Source: Kaistella treverensis
Lineage (GTDB): Bacteria; Bacteroidota; Bacteroidia; Flavobacteriales; Weeksellaceae
Assembly (NCBI RefSeq): GCF_900114045.1
Contig: NZ_FORQ01000001.1
Coordinates: 1 to 64,000, forward strand
Length of the DNA stretch: 64,000 nucleotides
Direction of reading: 5' to 3'
The notes under the pieces were generated by a model, which saw nothing but the letters and a program-made list of their open reading frames with translations, did no database searches and was not told where the DNA came from. A program made the translations under genes and the position numbers. Below, one piece after another: positions 40,168-48,980 of the stretch (positions are counted from its first letter, which is position 1; every line of letters starts with the position of its first letter).

Positions 40168-40581
40168 ATGAAAAATTTTATTTTCGCATTTATTTTTGCG
40201 ATGATCTCAACAACTGCATTCGGGCAAAAAACCGAAAAAACCTATCAACTTTCCAGTCACATTTTAGATGTTTCTAAGGGAATGCCTGCTCCGGGAGTTA
40301 CCATTCAACTGGAAAAATACAGCAACCAAACAAAAATGTGGACGGTGGTTGATAAAAAAGTTACAGATAAAAACGGAAGAGTTGGAGATTTCTTAAGCAG
40401 CGAAAATTCTAACTTAGGAATTTATAAATTGACTTACTTCACAAGTCCTTATTTCAAATCAATGAACACAGAAAGTTTTTATCCTTGGGTAGAAGTAGTT
40501 TTTGAAATTACCAACAAAGACCATTATCACGTGCCAATCACGCTTTCTGCGTATGGTTACTCAACTTACAGAGGGAACTAA
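40168..40581 (+). CDS. uraH: exported hydroxyisourate hydrolase (transthyretin-like)
   Basis: The 137-residue product has a signal peptide (about residues 1-19, ending AFGQ). The transthyretin-like domain begins LSSHILDVSKGMPAPGVTI, with the catalytic His in SHILD, and ends in YSTYRGN, the Y-R-G-S-like C-terminal tetrapeptide of HIUases. The enzyme opens 5-hydroxyisourate in urate breakdown. Export is predicted and no other purine-degrading gene is visible nearby, which makes the physiological role uncertain. A terminator follows (40608-40642). Confidence 0.88.
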   Translation: MKNFIFAFIFAMISTTAFGQKTEKTYQLSSHILDVSKGMPAPGVTIQLEKYSNQTKMWTVVDKKVTDKNGRVGDFLSSENSNLGIYKLTYFTSPYFKSMNTESFYPWVEVVFEITNKDHYHVPITLSAYGYSTYRGN

Positions 40582-40607
40582 GTTTTCTTTTTATAAAATT
40601 ATTTTAA

Positions 40608-40642
40608 GCGGAATTCGAAATTTACTTTGAATTCCGCTTTTC
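40608..40642 (+). terminator. terminator
   Basis: AAGCGGAATTC and GAATTCCGCTT pair perfectly around GAAATTTACTTT, followed by TTCTTTT. Confidence 0.85.
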
Positions 40643-40667
40643 TTTTGGGACTTTTGCGAAACGAATC

Positions 40668-41696
40668 ATGAACGATATTTTCAACCTAAAAACAGAAATT
40701 GATTTCCAGCAGAAATGTCTGGAAACTTTTCATTATCAATATAATAATATTGAAATTTACCGGAAATTTGTCGATTATTTAAACATTGATCCACGCGAAA
40801 TTTTGGAAATAGAAAAAATCCCGTTTCTGCCCATAGAAATGTTTAAAAATCATACGATTTTAGACCGAAAAAAATCCGCGGATCTTTATTTTCAAAGTTC
40901 CGGCACCACGCAGATGAATCTTTCTAAACACTGGATTGCAGATGAAAACCTTTATAAGCAAAGCATCGAAAAAAGTTTTGAGCGATTCATTGGCAAAGCC
41001 GAAGACTATATTTTTCTCGGTTTGTTGCCGAGCTATCTGGAAAAGCAAAATTCGTCCTTAATATATATGGTCGATTTTCTGATGAAAAAATCGGGGAAAC
41101 CGGAAAACGGTTATTTTCTCTATAATCATGCTGAATTATTCAATTTGCTGAAAATACTTTCGGCTGAAAATAAAAAAGTGATTCTGTTCGGTGTTGCCTT
41201 TGCCCTTTTAGATTTTCTGGAATTTTGCCAAAAAAGCAGCCAAAAAATCGAAACTTCGGAAGAAATTATCATCATTGAAACTGGCGGAATGAAAGGCCGA
41301 AAAGAAGAAATGACGAAGGATGAACTGCTGAAAATTTTTTATGAAGGGTTTAAAACTGAAAAAATTTATTCCGAGTATTCCATGACCGAATTGCTGTCGC
41401 AAGCCTATTCATTAGGTGAAAATATTTACGAAAGTCCGAACTGGATGCGCGTTTTAATCCGCAACACCGAAGATCCTTTTTCTTACGTGGAAAGCGGCAG
41501 AACCGGCGCTATCAACATTATCGATTTAGCAAACCGACATTCCTGCAGCTTTATCGCGACTCAGGATTTGGGCAAAATTGTTGGCGATGCTAAAAATTCA
41601 TCAACAAAATCAGGCGAAATTGATTCGCAAAAATTTCAGGTTTTAGGCAGAATCGATCATTCTGATATTCGCGGCTGCAGTTTGCTCGTATCTTAA
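40668..41696 (+). CDS. LuxE/PaaK-family acyl-protein synthetase-like enzyme
   Basis: The 342-residue adenylate-forming enzyme relative has IPFLPIEMFKNHTI, YFQSSGTTQMNLSKHWI (the AMP-binding S-S-G-T-T motif), IIIIETGGMKGRKEEMTKDEL and YSEYSMTELLSQAYS, as in the LuxE family. LuxE transfers fatty acyl groups in bioluminescence, but relatives without lux genes are common in Bacteroidota, and the acyl acceptor is unknown. A nuclease-like gene follows 12 nt downstream. Confidence 0.85.
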   Translation: MNDIFNLKTEIDFQQKCLETFHYQYNNIEIYRKFVDYLNIDPREILEIEKIPFLPIEMFKNHTILDRKKSADLYFQSSGTTQMNLSKHWIADENLYKQSIEKSFERFIGKAEDYIFLGLLPSYLEKQNSSLIYMVDFLMKKSGKPENGYFLYNHAELFNLLKILSAENKKVILFGVAFALLDFLEFCQKSSQKIETSEEIIIIETGGMKGRKEEMTKDELLKIFYEGFKTEKIYSEYSMTELLSQAYSLGENIYESPNWMRVLIRNTEDPFSYVESGRTGAINIIDLANRHSCSFIATQDLGKIVGDAKNSSTKSGEIDSQKFQVLGRIDHSDIRGCSLLVS

Positions 41697-41708
41697 TTTT
41701 CAACCAAC

Positions 41709-42248
41709 ATGTTAAAAGTAGAAGAACTTACCTATAATTATATTTCGAAATTTTGCGATTTTGAGAAAGATTTGGTGCTTACCAATCATTTCCATTCCGA
41801 CTGGGAAGCCGATATTTTGGTCATTAATGAAGAAGGTTTCAGCCACGAGCTGGAAATTAAATTTTCAAAAGGCGACTTTAAAAATGATTTTAAAAAGAAA
41901 TATCAAAACCATCAGACCAAAGAAAAATTTTTAAAACACGATAAAATTTCCTGCGGCGATTATCCGTGTAACAAGTTCAGTTTTTTATTACCGCAGGGAA
42001 TGATCGACCACAAAAATATCCCGCCACATTGTGGAATTATTGAGTTTTACCACAATCCGGATTCCTGGGTCACGACTTTCACCGAAATCCGGAAACCGAC
42101 AAAAGTGCACGACGATCCTTTTTGGAAATTTTTTGATAAAGATCTGATGCTGAAAATTATGGCACGAAATCTTTATTTCAAAAAACTGGAGGTGAAAGGC
42201 AGGTTTGAAGAGCTGATTTTGCCGCCGCAGTTTGTGCCGAAAAAATAA
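41709..42248 (+). CDS. predicted PD-(D/E)xK nuclease-like protein
   Basis: The 179-residue product contains WEADILVINEEGFSHELEIKFSKGDF, a D-(~14)-E-x-K arrangement typical of restriction-like nucleases and of the MmcB-type DNA repair family. A K-K-K-Y-Q-N-H-Q helix follows. The C-terminal part (GIIEFYHNPDSWVTTFTEIRKPTK) is not assigned. No methyltransferase is adjacent, so it is not a classical restriction system. It lies 12 nt behind the LuxE-like gene and is probably translated from the same mRNA. Confidence 0.65.
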   Translation: MLKVEELTYNYISKFCDFEKDLVLTNHFHSDWEADILVINEEGFSHELEIKFSKGDFKNDFKKKYQNHQTKEKFLKHDKISCGDYPCNKFSFLLPQGMIDHKNIPPHCGIIEFYHNPDSWVTTFTEIRKPTKVHDDPFWKFFDKDLMLKIMARNLYFKKLEVKGRFEELILPPQFVPKK

Positions 42249-42283
42249 AATTTGCCGCTAAAACGGCAAATTTTTCTGTTTTA
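42249..42283 (+). repeat. best copy of the dispersed hairpin repeat
   Basis: TGCCGCTAAAACGGCA forms a 5-bp stem with a CTAAAA loop and is followed by AATTTTTCTG and TTTTA. It is the least degenerate copy of a family seen at 20 or more intergenic places in this window and can act as a weak terminator here. Confidence 0.7.
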
Positions 42284-42323
42284 CATTCATTTTTGAAAAT
42301 TCTTACCTTTACGTAAATTCAAA

Positions 42324-43058
42324 ATGATGAACTTCAAAAAATATAAATTCGTTTTCTGGGCTTTGGGAATCGCCGCGGTGCTTTTTATCGCGTATCTGCT
42401 TTTCCAAATGACGCAAAGTTCCTCCATCAATTCGGTGATGACGCTTTTGATGCTGGTTCTGGGTTTGGTTTTGGGCGGTGTAATTGCCTTTTTAGCTTCG
42501 AAAAAAATGGCTTCTTCGGCTCCGGTAATCACCGAGAGTTCGCATACGATTGCGGAAAGTATGCGCAAAGTTTTTAAAGTGGTTTCTGCGGAAGGTCATT
42601 TTAATGAAATTTACAACTACGAAGAATCAAAGAAAATCTTCAATTTCATTCCGTCGAAAAAGAAAGCTTTGGTGATTATCGAAGCGAAAATTCTGGTCGG
42701 TTATGATTTTGAAAAATTTCAGTGGGAAGTTGATGAGGTGAACCGAAAAGTGAAATTGCTCAATTTCCCCGCGCCACAAATTCTTTCCACCGAAACCGAT
42801 TACAAATACTATAATATCGAGGAGCAGTTTTTCAATCTTTTCAGCAAAGATGATTTGGCGAAGATTCAGCAAAACGGCAAAAAACAGGTCATTGAGGCGG
42901 CAAAAAAATCGCATTTGCCGGAAGTCGCAGCTGAACAGATGCGCACGCTTCTCACTGAGATTTTAGCGGGTAAAAACTTTGTCCTGGAAAATGCTTCGGC
43001 AATTTCTGAAAGTAAAAATTATATCGATTATAAGCCCGATATTTCCACGAAATATTAA
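42324..43058 (+). CDS. DUF4230 family membrane protein
   Basis: The 244-residue product has two N-terminal helices (about residues 9-27 and 36-56) and a large soluble domain. Typical DUF4230 parts are ESMRKVFKVVSAEGHFNEIY, ALVIIEAKILVGYDFEKFQ and LLNFPAPQILSTETDYKYYN. The soluble part probably faces the periplasm. Function is unknown. ATG 42327 is an equal alternative start. A near-consensus -7 box TACCTTTA lies at 42305-42312. Confidence 0.87.
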   Translation: MMNFKKYKFVFWALGIAAVLFIAYLLFQMTQSSSINSVMTLLMLVLGLVLGGVIAFLASKKMASSAPVITESSHTIAESMRKVFKVVSAEGHFNEIYNYEESKKIFNFIPSKKKALVIIEAKILVGYDFEKFQWEVDEVNRKVKLLNFPAPQILSTETDYKYYNIEEQFFNLFSKDDLAKIQQNGKKQVIEAAKKSHLPEVAAEQMRTLLTEILAGKNFVLENASAISESKNYIDYKPDISTKY

Positions 43059-43158
43059 ATATTTCAACTTATTGCTTGATTTTCCTTCTATAATATTAAA
43101 AATTTATCATTTCGGAACTGAACTTTTAGTACTTTTACAACTTGAAAAACCTATTCAT

Positions 43159-46029
43159 ATGAAACATATTTATACGCTGTTACTGGCGGTATTTCTGCCC
43201 TATTTTGCGCTGGCAGGCACGATTCCGGTAACTTCTACAATCAGTCCCGCAACGTTTAATGAGACGGATGCGATAACCATTACTTTTAAAGTTGATGAAG
43301 CTGCGTACGGTGTAGCTACGACTCATGAACTTTATTTGTGGGCATGGTCCATTGATACCGCAGGTGTCAATACAGATGCGCCAACCAATGGTGCCTGGGC
43401 AACGCCTAACTCGGCAAACAAACTTACATACGTGTCAAGTGCCGGAAATATCGGAACGTATACCTTCACGATGAACACCGTGAAGTCGTACTACGGAAAC
43501 AGAACAAATCCGCTGACGAAAATTGGCTATTTGGTTAAAACTTTTTCGGGCACTAACCAGTCGCAGGATTTTCTCGTGAATGTGGGTAAATTCCAATTTA
43601 ACCTGACAAATCCCGCTGCAGGCAGTTCAAACATTTTAGCTTCGGGAAGTGTTTTAAACATAACGGGAACGTCAAGTATGGCAGCTAACTATGTTGTAAA
43701 AGCAAACGGCACTACGGTTTATACCAGTTCCGCAGCTTCAACTTCGCTGAATTACGCCTACACAGTGACTTCAGATGCCAATATTGAAGTTATTGCAACT
43801 AACCCATCAGACGGTACGCCAGTAAGTAAAACTTTTTCAGTAGCGCTAGCCGCAGAAGTACAATCTGCACCGATCCCAAGCTATATGAGACAGGGTATTA
43901 CCTACGATCCTGCAGATGGGACCAAGGTCGGGCTCGCTTTATACGCGCCATATAAATCATCGGTTCATGTGATCGGAAGTTTTAATAATTGGGCGGTATC
44001 AAGTGCTTATTTGATGAAACGTGACACCACAAATCCGGATTTGTACTGGATTGAAATTACTGGCCTTACTCCTCAGCAAATTTATACCTTCCAATACCGC
44101 ACCGCGGATGGAATTAAAGTCGCTGATCCATATTCACCGTTGGTGCTTTCACCATATGATGATCCGTACATCAACGCATCCGTTTACCCAAATCTTCCAG
44201 CTTATCCCACAGGACAGAATTTTGAAGTTTCGGTTATACAAACTGCAAAACCAAAATATAACTGGACGGTCACCAATTTTGATAAACCTGCAAAAGAAAA
44301 TTTGATCGTTTATGAAATGCTTGTTCGTGATTTCACTGTTGAAAAAACCTGGCAGTCTTTAATTAACAAAATCAGTTATTTAAAGTCATTAAATATCAAC
44401 GCGATTGAGCTGATGCCGGTTATGGAATTTGATGGAAATGAATCCTGGGGTTATAATACCGGTTTCCATTATGCTTTAGATAAAGCCTACGGAACCCCCG
44501 AAAAATTCAAGGAATTTATCGATTTATGCCACCAAAACGGTATTGCGGTAATTTTAGATATCGCTTTAAATCACGCCACAGGCAGAAGCCCGATTGAAAG
44601 ATTGTGGGCGGTTGATCCCGATGGTGACGGTTTCGGTGCTCCTGCGGCTAATAATCCGTATTTTAACCAGACTCCGAAGCATGCTTATAACGTTTTCAAC
44701 GATTTCAACCATACGTCTTCTTCTACAAAATATTATGTGGAAAGAGTGTTGGAACAATGGATTAAAGAGTATAAAATCGATGGTTTCCGTTGGGATTTAA
44801 CCAAAGGTTTCACTCAAAACTGTTCCGAAAACGATCAAAACTGTACCAATGCGTACCAGCAGGACAGGGTAGATGTTTTAAAATACTACGCGGACAAACA
44901 GTGGGCGATTGACAATTCTTCTTATATCATTTTCGAGCATTTGGGAACAGATGCTGAAGAAAGACAATGGGCGAACTACCGTATAAATGAAGGTAAAGGA
45001 ATTATGATGTGGGACAAAGAAACGGTGCCTTATAACGAAAATACCATGGGCTTCGAAGCAAACAGCAACTTTAACAGAGTTAATTTTGAATTGCATGGTT
45101 TTGCTGAAAGAAGAGCGATCAGCTACGGAGAAAGTCACGATGAAGAACGAATCATGTTTAAAAACTTAGCGTACGGTAATTCCACTGCTGGTTATAATGT
45201 GAAAGATTTAGCCACTGCTTTAGAAAGACAGAAAGCCTATGCAGCGGTATTTCTAACTGTTCCCGGACCGAAAATGATCTGGCAGTTTGCGGAATTAGGG
45301 TATGACAAAAGTATTTTTACCTGCCCTGATGGTAGCGTAAATTTTGATTATGAAGATGGCATTCCGGGTGATTGTAAACTTTCCAACAAACCTTCGGCAT
45401 TTGGTTTGGCTTATGATACCAATGCAGAGCGAAAATCTGTTTACGACACGTGGGCGAAAATTTTATCTTTAAGATTATCGAATGAAGTTTTCGATACCAA
45501 AGATTTTACGGTAGAATCCGGTAATTTAATGCCGAGAATTTTCATCAGAAATACCACGACTTCGGAGGCGTTAAAAAACGTAGTTGTACTTGCTAATTTC
45601 ACTTTAACAAGCCAAAATATCGTTCCTAATTTCCCGGCGACTGGAACATGGGTAAACTTAATGGATAATTCAACATTCGCTGTAACAAGCACCACAGCGC
45701 CAATTACCATTGAACCCGGAGGTTTCAGAATATTTGGTGATGCGAAAGCAACTTTGGCAACTTCAGAGGTTGGGCAAAACGCTAACGCTGTTTCTGTGAA
45801 GCTCACGCAAAATCCGGTTACCAACGGAATTGCGACCATCCGATACACCAACGCTAAAAACGGTAAAGTTGCAATCTACGATCTTGCCGGAGCTTTGGTT
45901 AAAACCGTTAAACTTTCCAAAGATAATGGCGATGAAACCATTTCTGTAAGCGGTTTACAAACCGGAATGTATCTGATTCAGTTGAAATCTGAAAAAGGGG
46001 TTGCCGTAACAAAAATGCTTGTGAAGTAA
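43159..46029 (+). CDS. secreted alpha-amylase (GH13) with CBM48-like domain and T9SS sorting domain
   Basis: The product has 956 residues. ATG 43159 starts a signal peptide ending FALAG; the frame upstream to 42979 overlaps the DUF4230 gene and is rejected. N-terminal beta domains come first, then a CBM48-like segment (SSVHVIGSFNNWAVSS). The GH13 barrel has nucleophile Asp546 (GFRWDLTKG), acid/base Glu593 (IIFEHLG) and Asp661 (ESHDEER). The last 75 residues (LTQNPVTNGIATIRYTNAK to MLVK) are a type A T9SS sorting domain. The enzyme should be exported, surface-released or attached, and act on starch or glycogen. Confidence 0.93.
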   Translation: MKHIYTLLLAVFLPYFALAGTIPVTSTISPATFNETDAITITFKVDEAAYGVATTHELYLWAWSIDTAGVNTDAPTNGAWATPNSANKLTYVSSAGNIGTYTFTMNTVKSYYGNRTNPLTKIGYLVKTFSGTNQSQDFLVNVGKFQFNLTNPAAGSSNILASGSVLNITGTSSMAANYVVKANGTTVYTSSAASTSLNYAYTVTSDANIEVIATNPSDGTPVSKTFSVALAAEVQSAPIPSYMRQGITYDPADGTKVGLALYAPYKSSVHVIGSFNNWAVSSAYLMKRDTTNPDLYWIEITGLTPQQIYTFQYRTADGIKVADPYSPLVLSPYDDPYINASVYPNLPAYPTGQNFEVSVIQTAKPKYNWTVTNFDKPAKENLIVYEMLVRDFTVEKTWQSLINKISYLKSLNINAIELMPVMEFDGNESWGYNTGFHYALDKAYGTPEKFKEFIDLCHQNGIAVILDIALNHATGRSPIERLWAVDPDGDGFGAPAANNPYFNQTPKHAYNVFNDFNHTSSSTKYYVERVLEQWIKEYKIDGFRWDLTKGFTQNCSENDQNCTNAYQQDRVDVLKYYADKQWAIDNSSYIIFEHLGTDAEERQWANYRINEGKGIMMWDKETVPYNENTMGFEANSNFNRVNFELHGFAERRAISYGESHDEERIMFKNLAYGNSTAGYNVKDLATALERQKAYAAVFLTVPGPKMIWQFAELGYDKSIFTCPDGSVNFDYEDGIPGDCKLSNKPSAFGLAYDTNAERKSVYDTWAKILSLRLSNEVFDTKDFTVESGNLMPRIFIRNTTTSEALKNVVVLANFTLTSQNIVPNFPATGTWVNLMDNSTFAVTSTTAPITIEPGGFRIFGDAKATLATSEVGQNANAVSVKLTQNPVTNGIATIRYTNAKNGKVAIYDLAGALVKTVKLSKDNGDETISVSGLQTGMYLIQLKSEKGVAVTKMLVK

Positions 46030-46053
46030 TTTATCTTTAACATTCTTAAATTA

Positions 46054-46084
46054 AACGGTCCGCAAATTTGCGGACCGTTTTATT
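46054..46084 (+). terminator. terminator after the amylase gene
   Basis: AACGGTCCGCAAA and TTTGCGGACCGTT are perfect inverted repeats with no spacer (26-nt palindrome), followed by TTATTT. Confidence 0.85.
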
Positions 46085-46295
46085 TGCCGCATAAACGGTA
46101 AATATTTCGGTTTTTTAAAATCGATTTTTTGCCTGCTAAAAGGGTAGATTTTTCAGTTTTAAATTAAAGTACTTTTTGCCTGTTTGTCAGTTATATATTT
46201 TCAAACTATAATACCGAAATTTTAGCTGCTAAATCAGCAAATTTTCGGTTTTTAATTTTAGACAAAACTCAAAAAAACCTTCATAAAACAGCCAA

Positions 46296-46327
46296 AAAAA
46301 CCTCTCGTTTTCGAGAGGTTTTTTTTA
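46296..46327. terminator. bidirectional terminator, gapA end
   Basis: AAAAAACCTCTCG and CGAGAGGTTTTTT form a stem around TTTT, with runs on both sides. Confidence 0.9.
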
Positions 46328-46348
46328 TTGTGAATTGAATTCTTCTAA

Positions 46349-47380
<1,032 letters not shown>

Positions 47381-47385
47381 TTATA

Positions 47386-48372
47386 TTAAATGGCCAGAAT
47401 TTCCGAAATTTTCAGCAAATCCTGGTCGAGGTCATTGTGTTTTTGTACTGCTTCGTCAATTGGCGTGTATACCATTTTGTTGGACTGCATTCCCACCATC
47501 ACGTTGGTTTTTCCCTGCATCAGACCGACTACCGCGCCGTAACCCAATCTGCTTGCTAACACACGGTCTGCACAACTTGGCGAACCACCACGCTGAATGT
47601 GCCCTAAAACCGCAACGCGGATATCATAATCTGGGAAACCTGCTTTTGTAGCTTTTGCGATATCATAAATGCTGCCCAGTTTTTCACCTTCCGCAACAAC
47701 CACGATACTTGAAGCTTTTCCCGCAACTTCAGCTCTTTCGAAAGTTGCAAAAAGTTCCTCGATGCTGTCCTTTTTTTCGGGAATTAAAATTCCGATTGCG
47801 CCGGTCGCTAAACCGCTGTTTAGTGCGATAAATCCGGCATCGCGGCCCATCACTTCCACAAAAAATATTCTGTTGTGTGATGTTGCGGTGTCCCGAATTT
47901 TGTCAATGGCTTCCATTGCAGTATTTAGCGCTGTGTCGTAACCGATAGTATTATCCGTCCCGAAAATATCGTTGTCGATCGTTCCCGGAACACCGATCAC
48001 CTGAATGCCATATTCTTCACAGAAAATTTGTGCACCTTTGAAAGTTCCGTCACCACCGATGCAGACCAAACCGTCGATGCCGTGTTTCTGGCAATTTTCG
48101 AAGGCTTTTTTTCTGCCGGCTGCGGTTTTAAACTCCAGCGAGCGTGCAGATTTTAAAATGGTGCCGCCTTCGGTAATAATATTTTTAACAGAACGGGGAC
48201 CCATTTTGGTAAAATCGTTGTTTATTAAACCGTTATAGCCTTCCCGCACGCCGTAACATTCTATCTTGTAGTGACTTGCTGTTCTTACAACCGCGCGAAG
48301 CGCCGCATTCATGCCGGGAGCATCACCTCCTGAAGTAAGAACTACAATTTTTTTCACTGCACTGTCTATCAT
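47386..48372 (-). CDS. pfkA: 6-phosphofructokinase (ATP-dependent)
   Basis: The product has 328 residues. ATG 48372 (MIDSAVKKIVVLTSGGDAPG) is chosen; an in-frame start at 48390 would fall within a few bases of the promoter box. Signatures are TSGGDAPGMNAALRAVVR, VCIGGDGTFKGA, PGTIDNDIFGTD and HIQRGGSPSCADRV. The GGDGT Gly after Asp points to ATP rather than PPi use. It catalyses the committed step of glycolysis and lies first in an operon with gapA. Confidence 0.96.
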   Translation of the reverse strand: MIDSAVKKIVVLTSGGDAPGMNAALRAVVRTASHYKIECYGVREGYNGLINNDFTKMGPRSVKNIITEGGTILKSARSLEFKTAAGRKKAFENCQKHGIDGLVCIGGDGTFKGAQIFCEEYGIQVIGVPGTIDNDIFGTDNTIGYDTALNTAMEAIDKIRDTATSHNRIFFVEVMGRDAGFIALNSGLATGAIGILIPEKKDSIEELFATFERAEVAGKASSIVVVAEGEKLGSIYDIAKATKAGFPDYDIRVAVLGHIQRGGSPSCADRVLASRLGYGAVVGLMQGKTNVMVGMQSNKMVYTPIDEAVQKHNDLDQDLLKISEILAI

Positions 48373-48389
48373 ATATAAAAATTTCAGCA

Positions 48390-48397
48390 CAAATTTA
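48390..48397 (-). promoter_or_regulatory. -7 promoter box of pfkA-gapA
   Basis: The minus strand reads TAAATTTG, an exact TAnnTTTG match, about 18 nt upstream of the pfkA start. Confidence 0.65.
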
Positions 48398-48482
48398 CGA
48401 AATCTAATGCAATTTCTCAGGCTTAAATGGCAAGATTTTTATCAGAACTAATGAAGTCTTCAGCGGGTTATTTTTCAAAAAA

Positions 48483-48518
48483 ATTCGGTGCTAAAACAGC
48501 ATTTTTTCCATGTTTAAA
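48483..48518 (+). repeat. dispersed hairpin repeat copy
   Basis: TTCGGTGCTAAAACAGCATT with TTTTCCATGTTTA after it. It lies directly upstream of the promoter of the His/Cys protein gene. Confidence 0.5.
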
Positions 48519-48524
48519 TTTTTG

Positions 48525-48532
48525 TATTTTTG
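48525..48532 (+). promoter_or_regulatory. -7 promoter box of the His/Cys protein and TonB locus
   Basis: TATTTTTG ends 4 nt before ATG 48537. This fixes the start codon and suggests a leaderless transcript. Confidence 0.6.
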
Positions 48533-48536
48533 CCGG

Positions 48537-48893
48537 ATGATGAAAAAACGAGAACATCACAAATTTTTAGCGCTGCTGTTTGCGGTCGTCTATCTTTTTG
48601 TTGCCTTGTTTTCCCAAAATTTTCACAATCACGGCAGCGGCGAAATCTACAAAGATTTCCATTTTAAAAAAGCCGAAAAAACTTTTTCCGCAAACTCTAA
48701 AACTGCGGAATATACCGACTGTCTCTCGTGTCATATTCTGCACGACGGAAAATATGCCGTTCCGGAGCAGTTTTTTCTCACTTTTCCTTGTGCTGAAATT
48801 TTTCACTCCGAAACCTTCGAAACCGAAAAGAAAGCATTTCAGTTAACCTTTTACGACTTTCAGCTGCGCGGTCCGCCGGCAAATTTCATTTAA
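48537..48893 (+). CDS. small membrane-anchored His/Cys-rich protein
   Basis: The 118-residue product starts at ATG 48537 or 48540; the in-frame ATG at 48510 lies upstream of the promoter box and is rejected. One N-terminal hydrophobic helix (LALLFAVVYLFVALF) precedes a periplasmic part with HNHGSG, DCLSCHILHDGK and a terminal RGPPANF. His and Cys pairs suggest metal binding, possibly copper, zinc or haem. Such proteins commonly precede TonB receptors in this phylum. The receptor gene follows 87 nt downstream. Confidence 0.65.
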   Translation: MMKKREHHKFLALLFAVVYLFVALFSQNFHNHGSGEIYKDFHFKKAEKTFSANSKTAEYTDCLSCHILHDGKYAVPEQFFLTFPCAEIFHSETFETEKKAFQLTFYDFQLRGPPANFI

Positions 48894-48980
48894 GCACGGT
48901 TCTTTTTCGAAACGATTTTTAAAAAGCTGATTTTCAGTTTTTTAAATTTCTGTAGTTATTTATTTTCACAGTTATTTTAA

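Larger units (their letters stand above)
46030..46348. other. intergenic region with two terminators and three hairpin-repeat copies
   Basis: No gene is seen. In order: the amylase terminator (46054-46084); hairpin-repeat copies at 46082-46116, 46128-46161 and 46220-46256; and the gapA terminator (46296-46327). Confidence 0.65.

Noticed and set aside
41709-42248. The nuclease-like gene as part of a restriction-modification system
   Set aside because: No DNA methyltransferase or specificity subunit lies in the neighbourhood.
42979-43158. 60-residue N-terminal extension of the amylase
   Set aside because: It overlaps the end of the DUF4230 gene, lacks any domain character and would hide the signal peptide that begins at ATG 43159.
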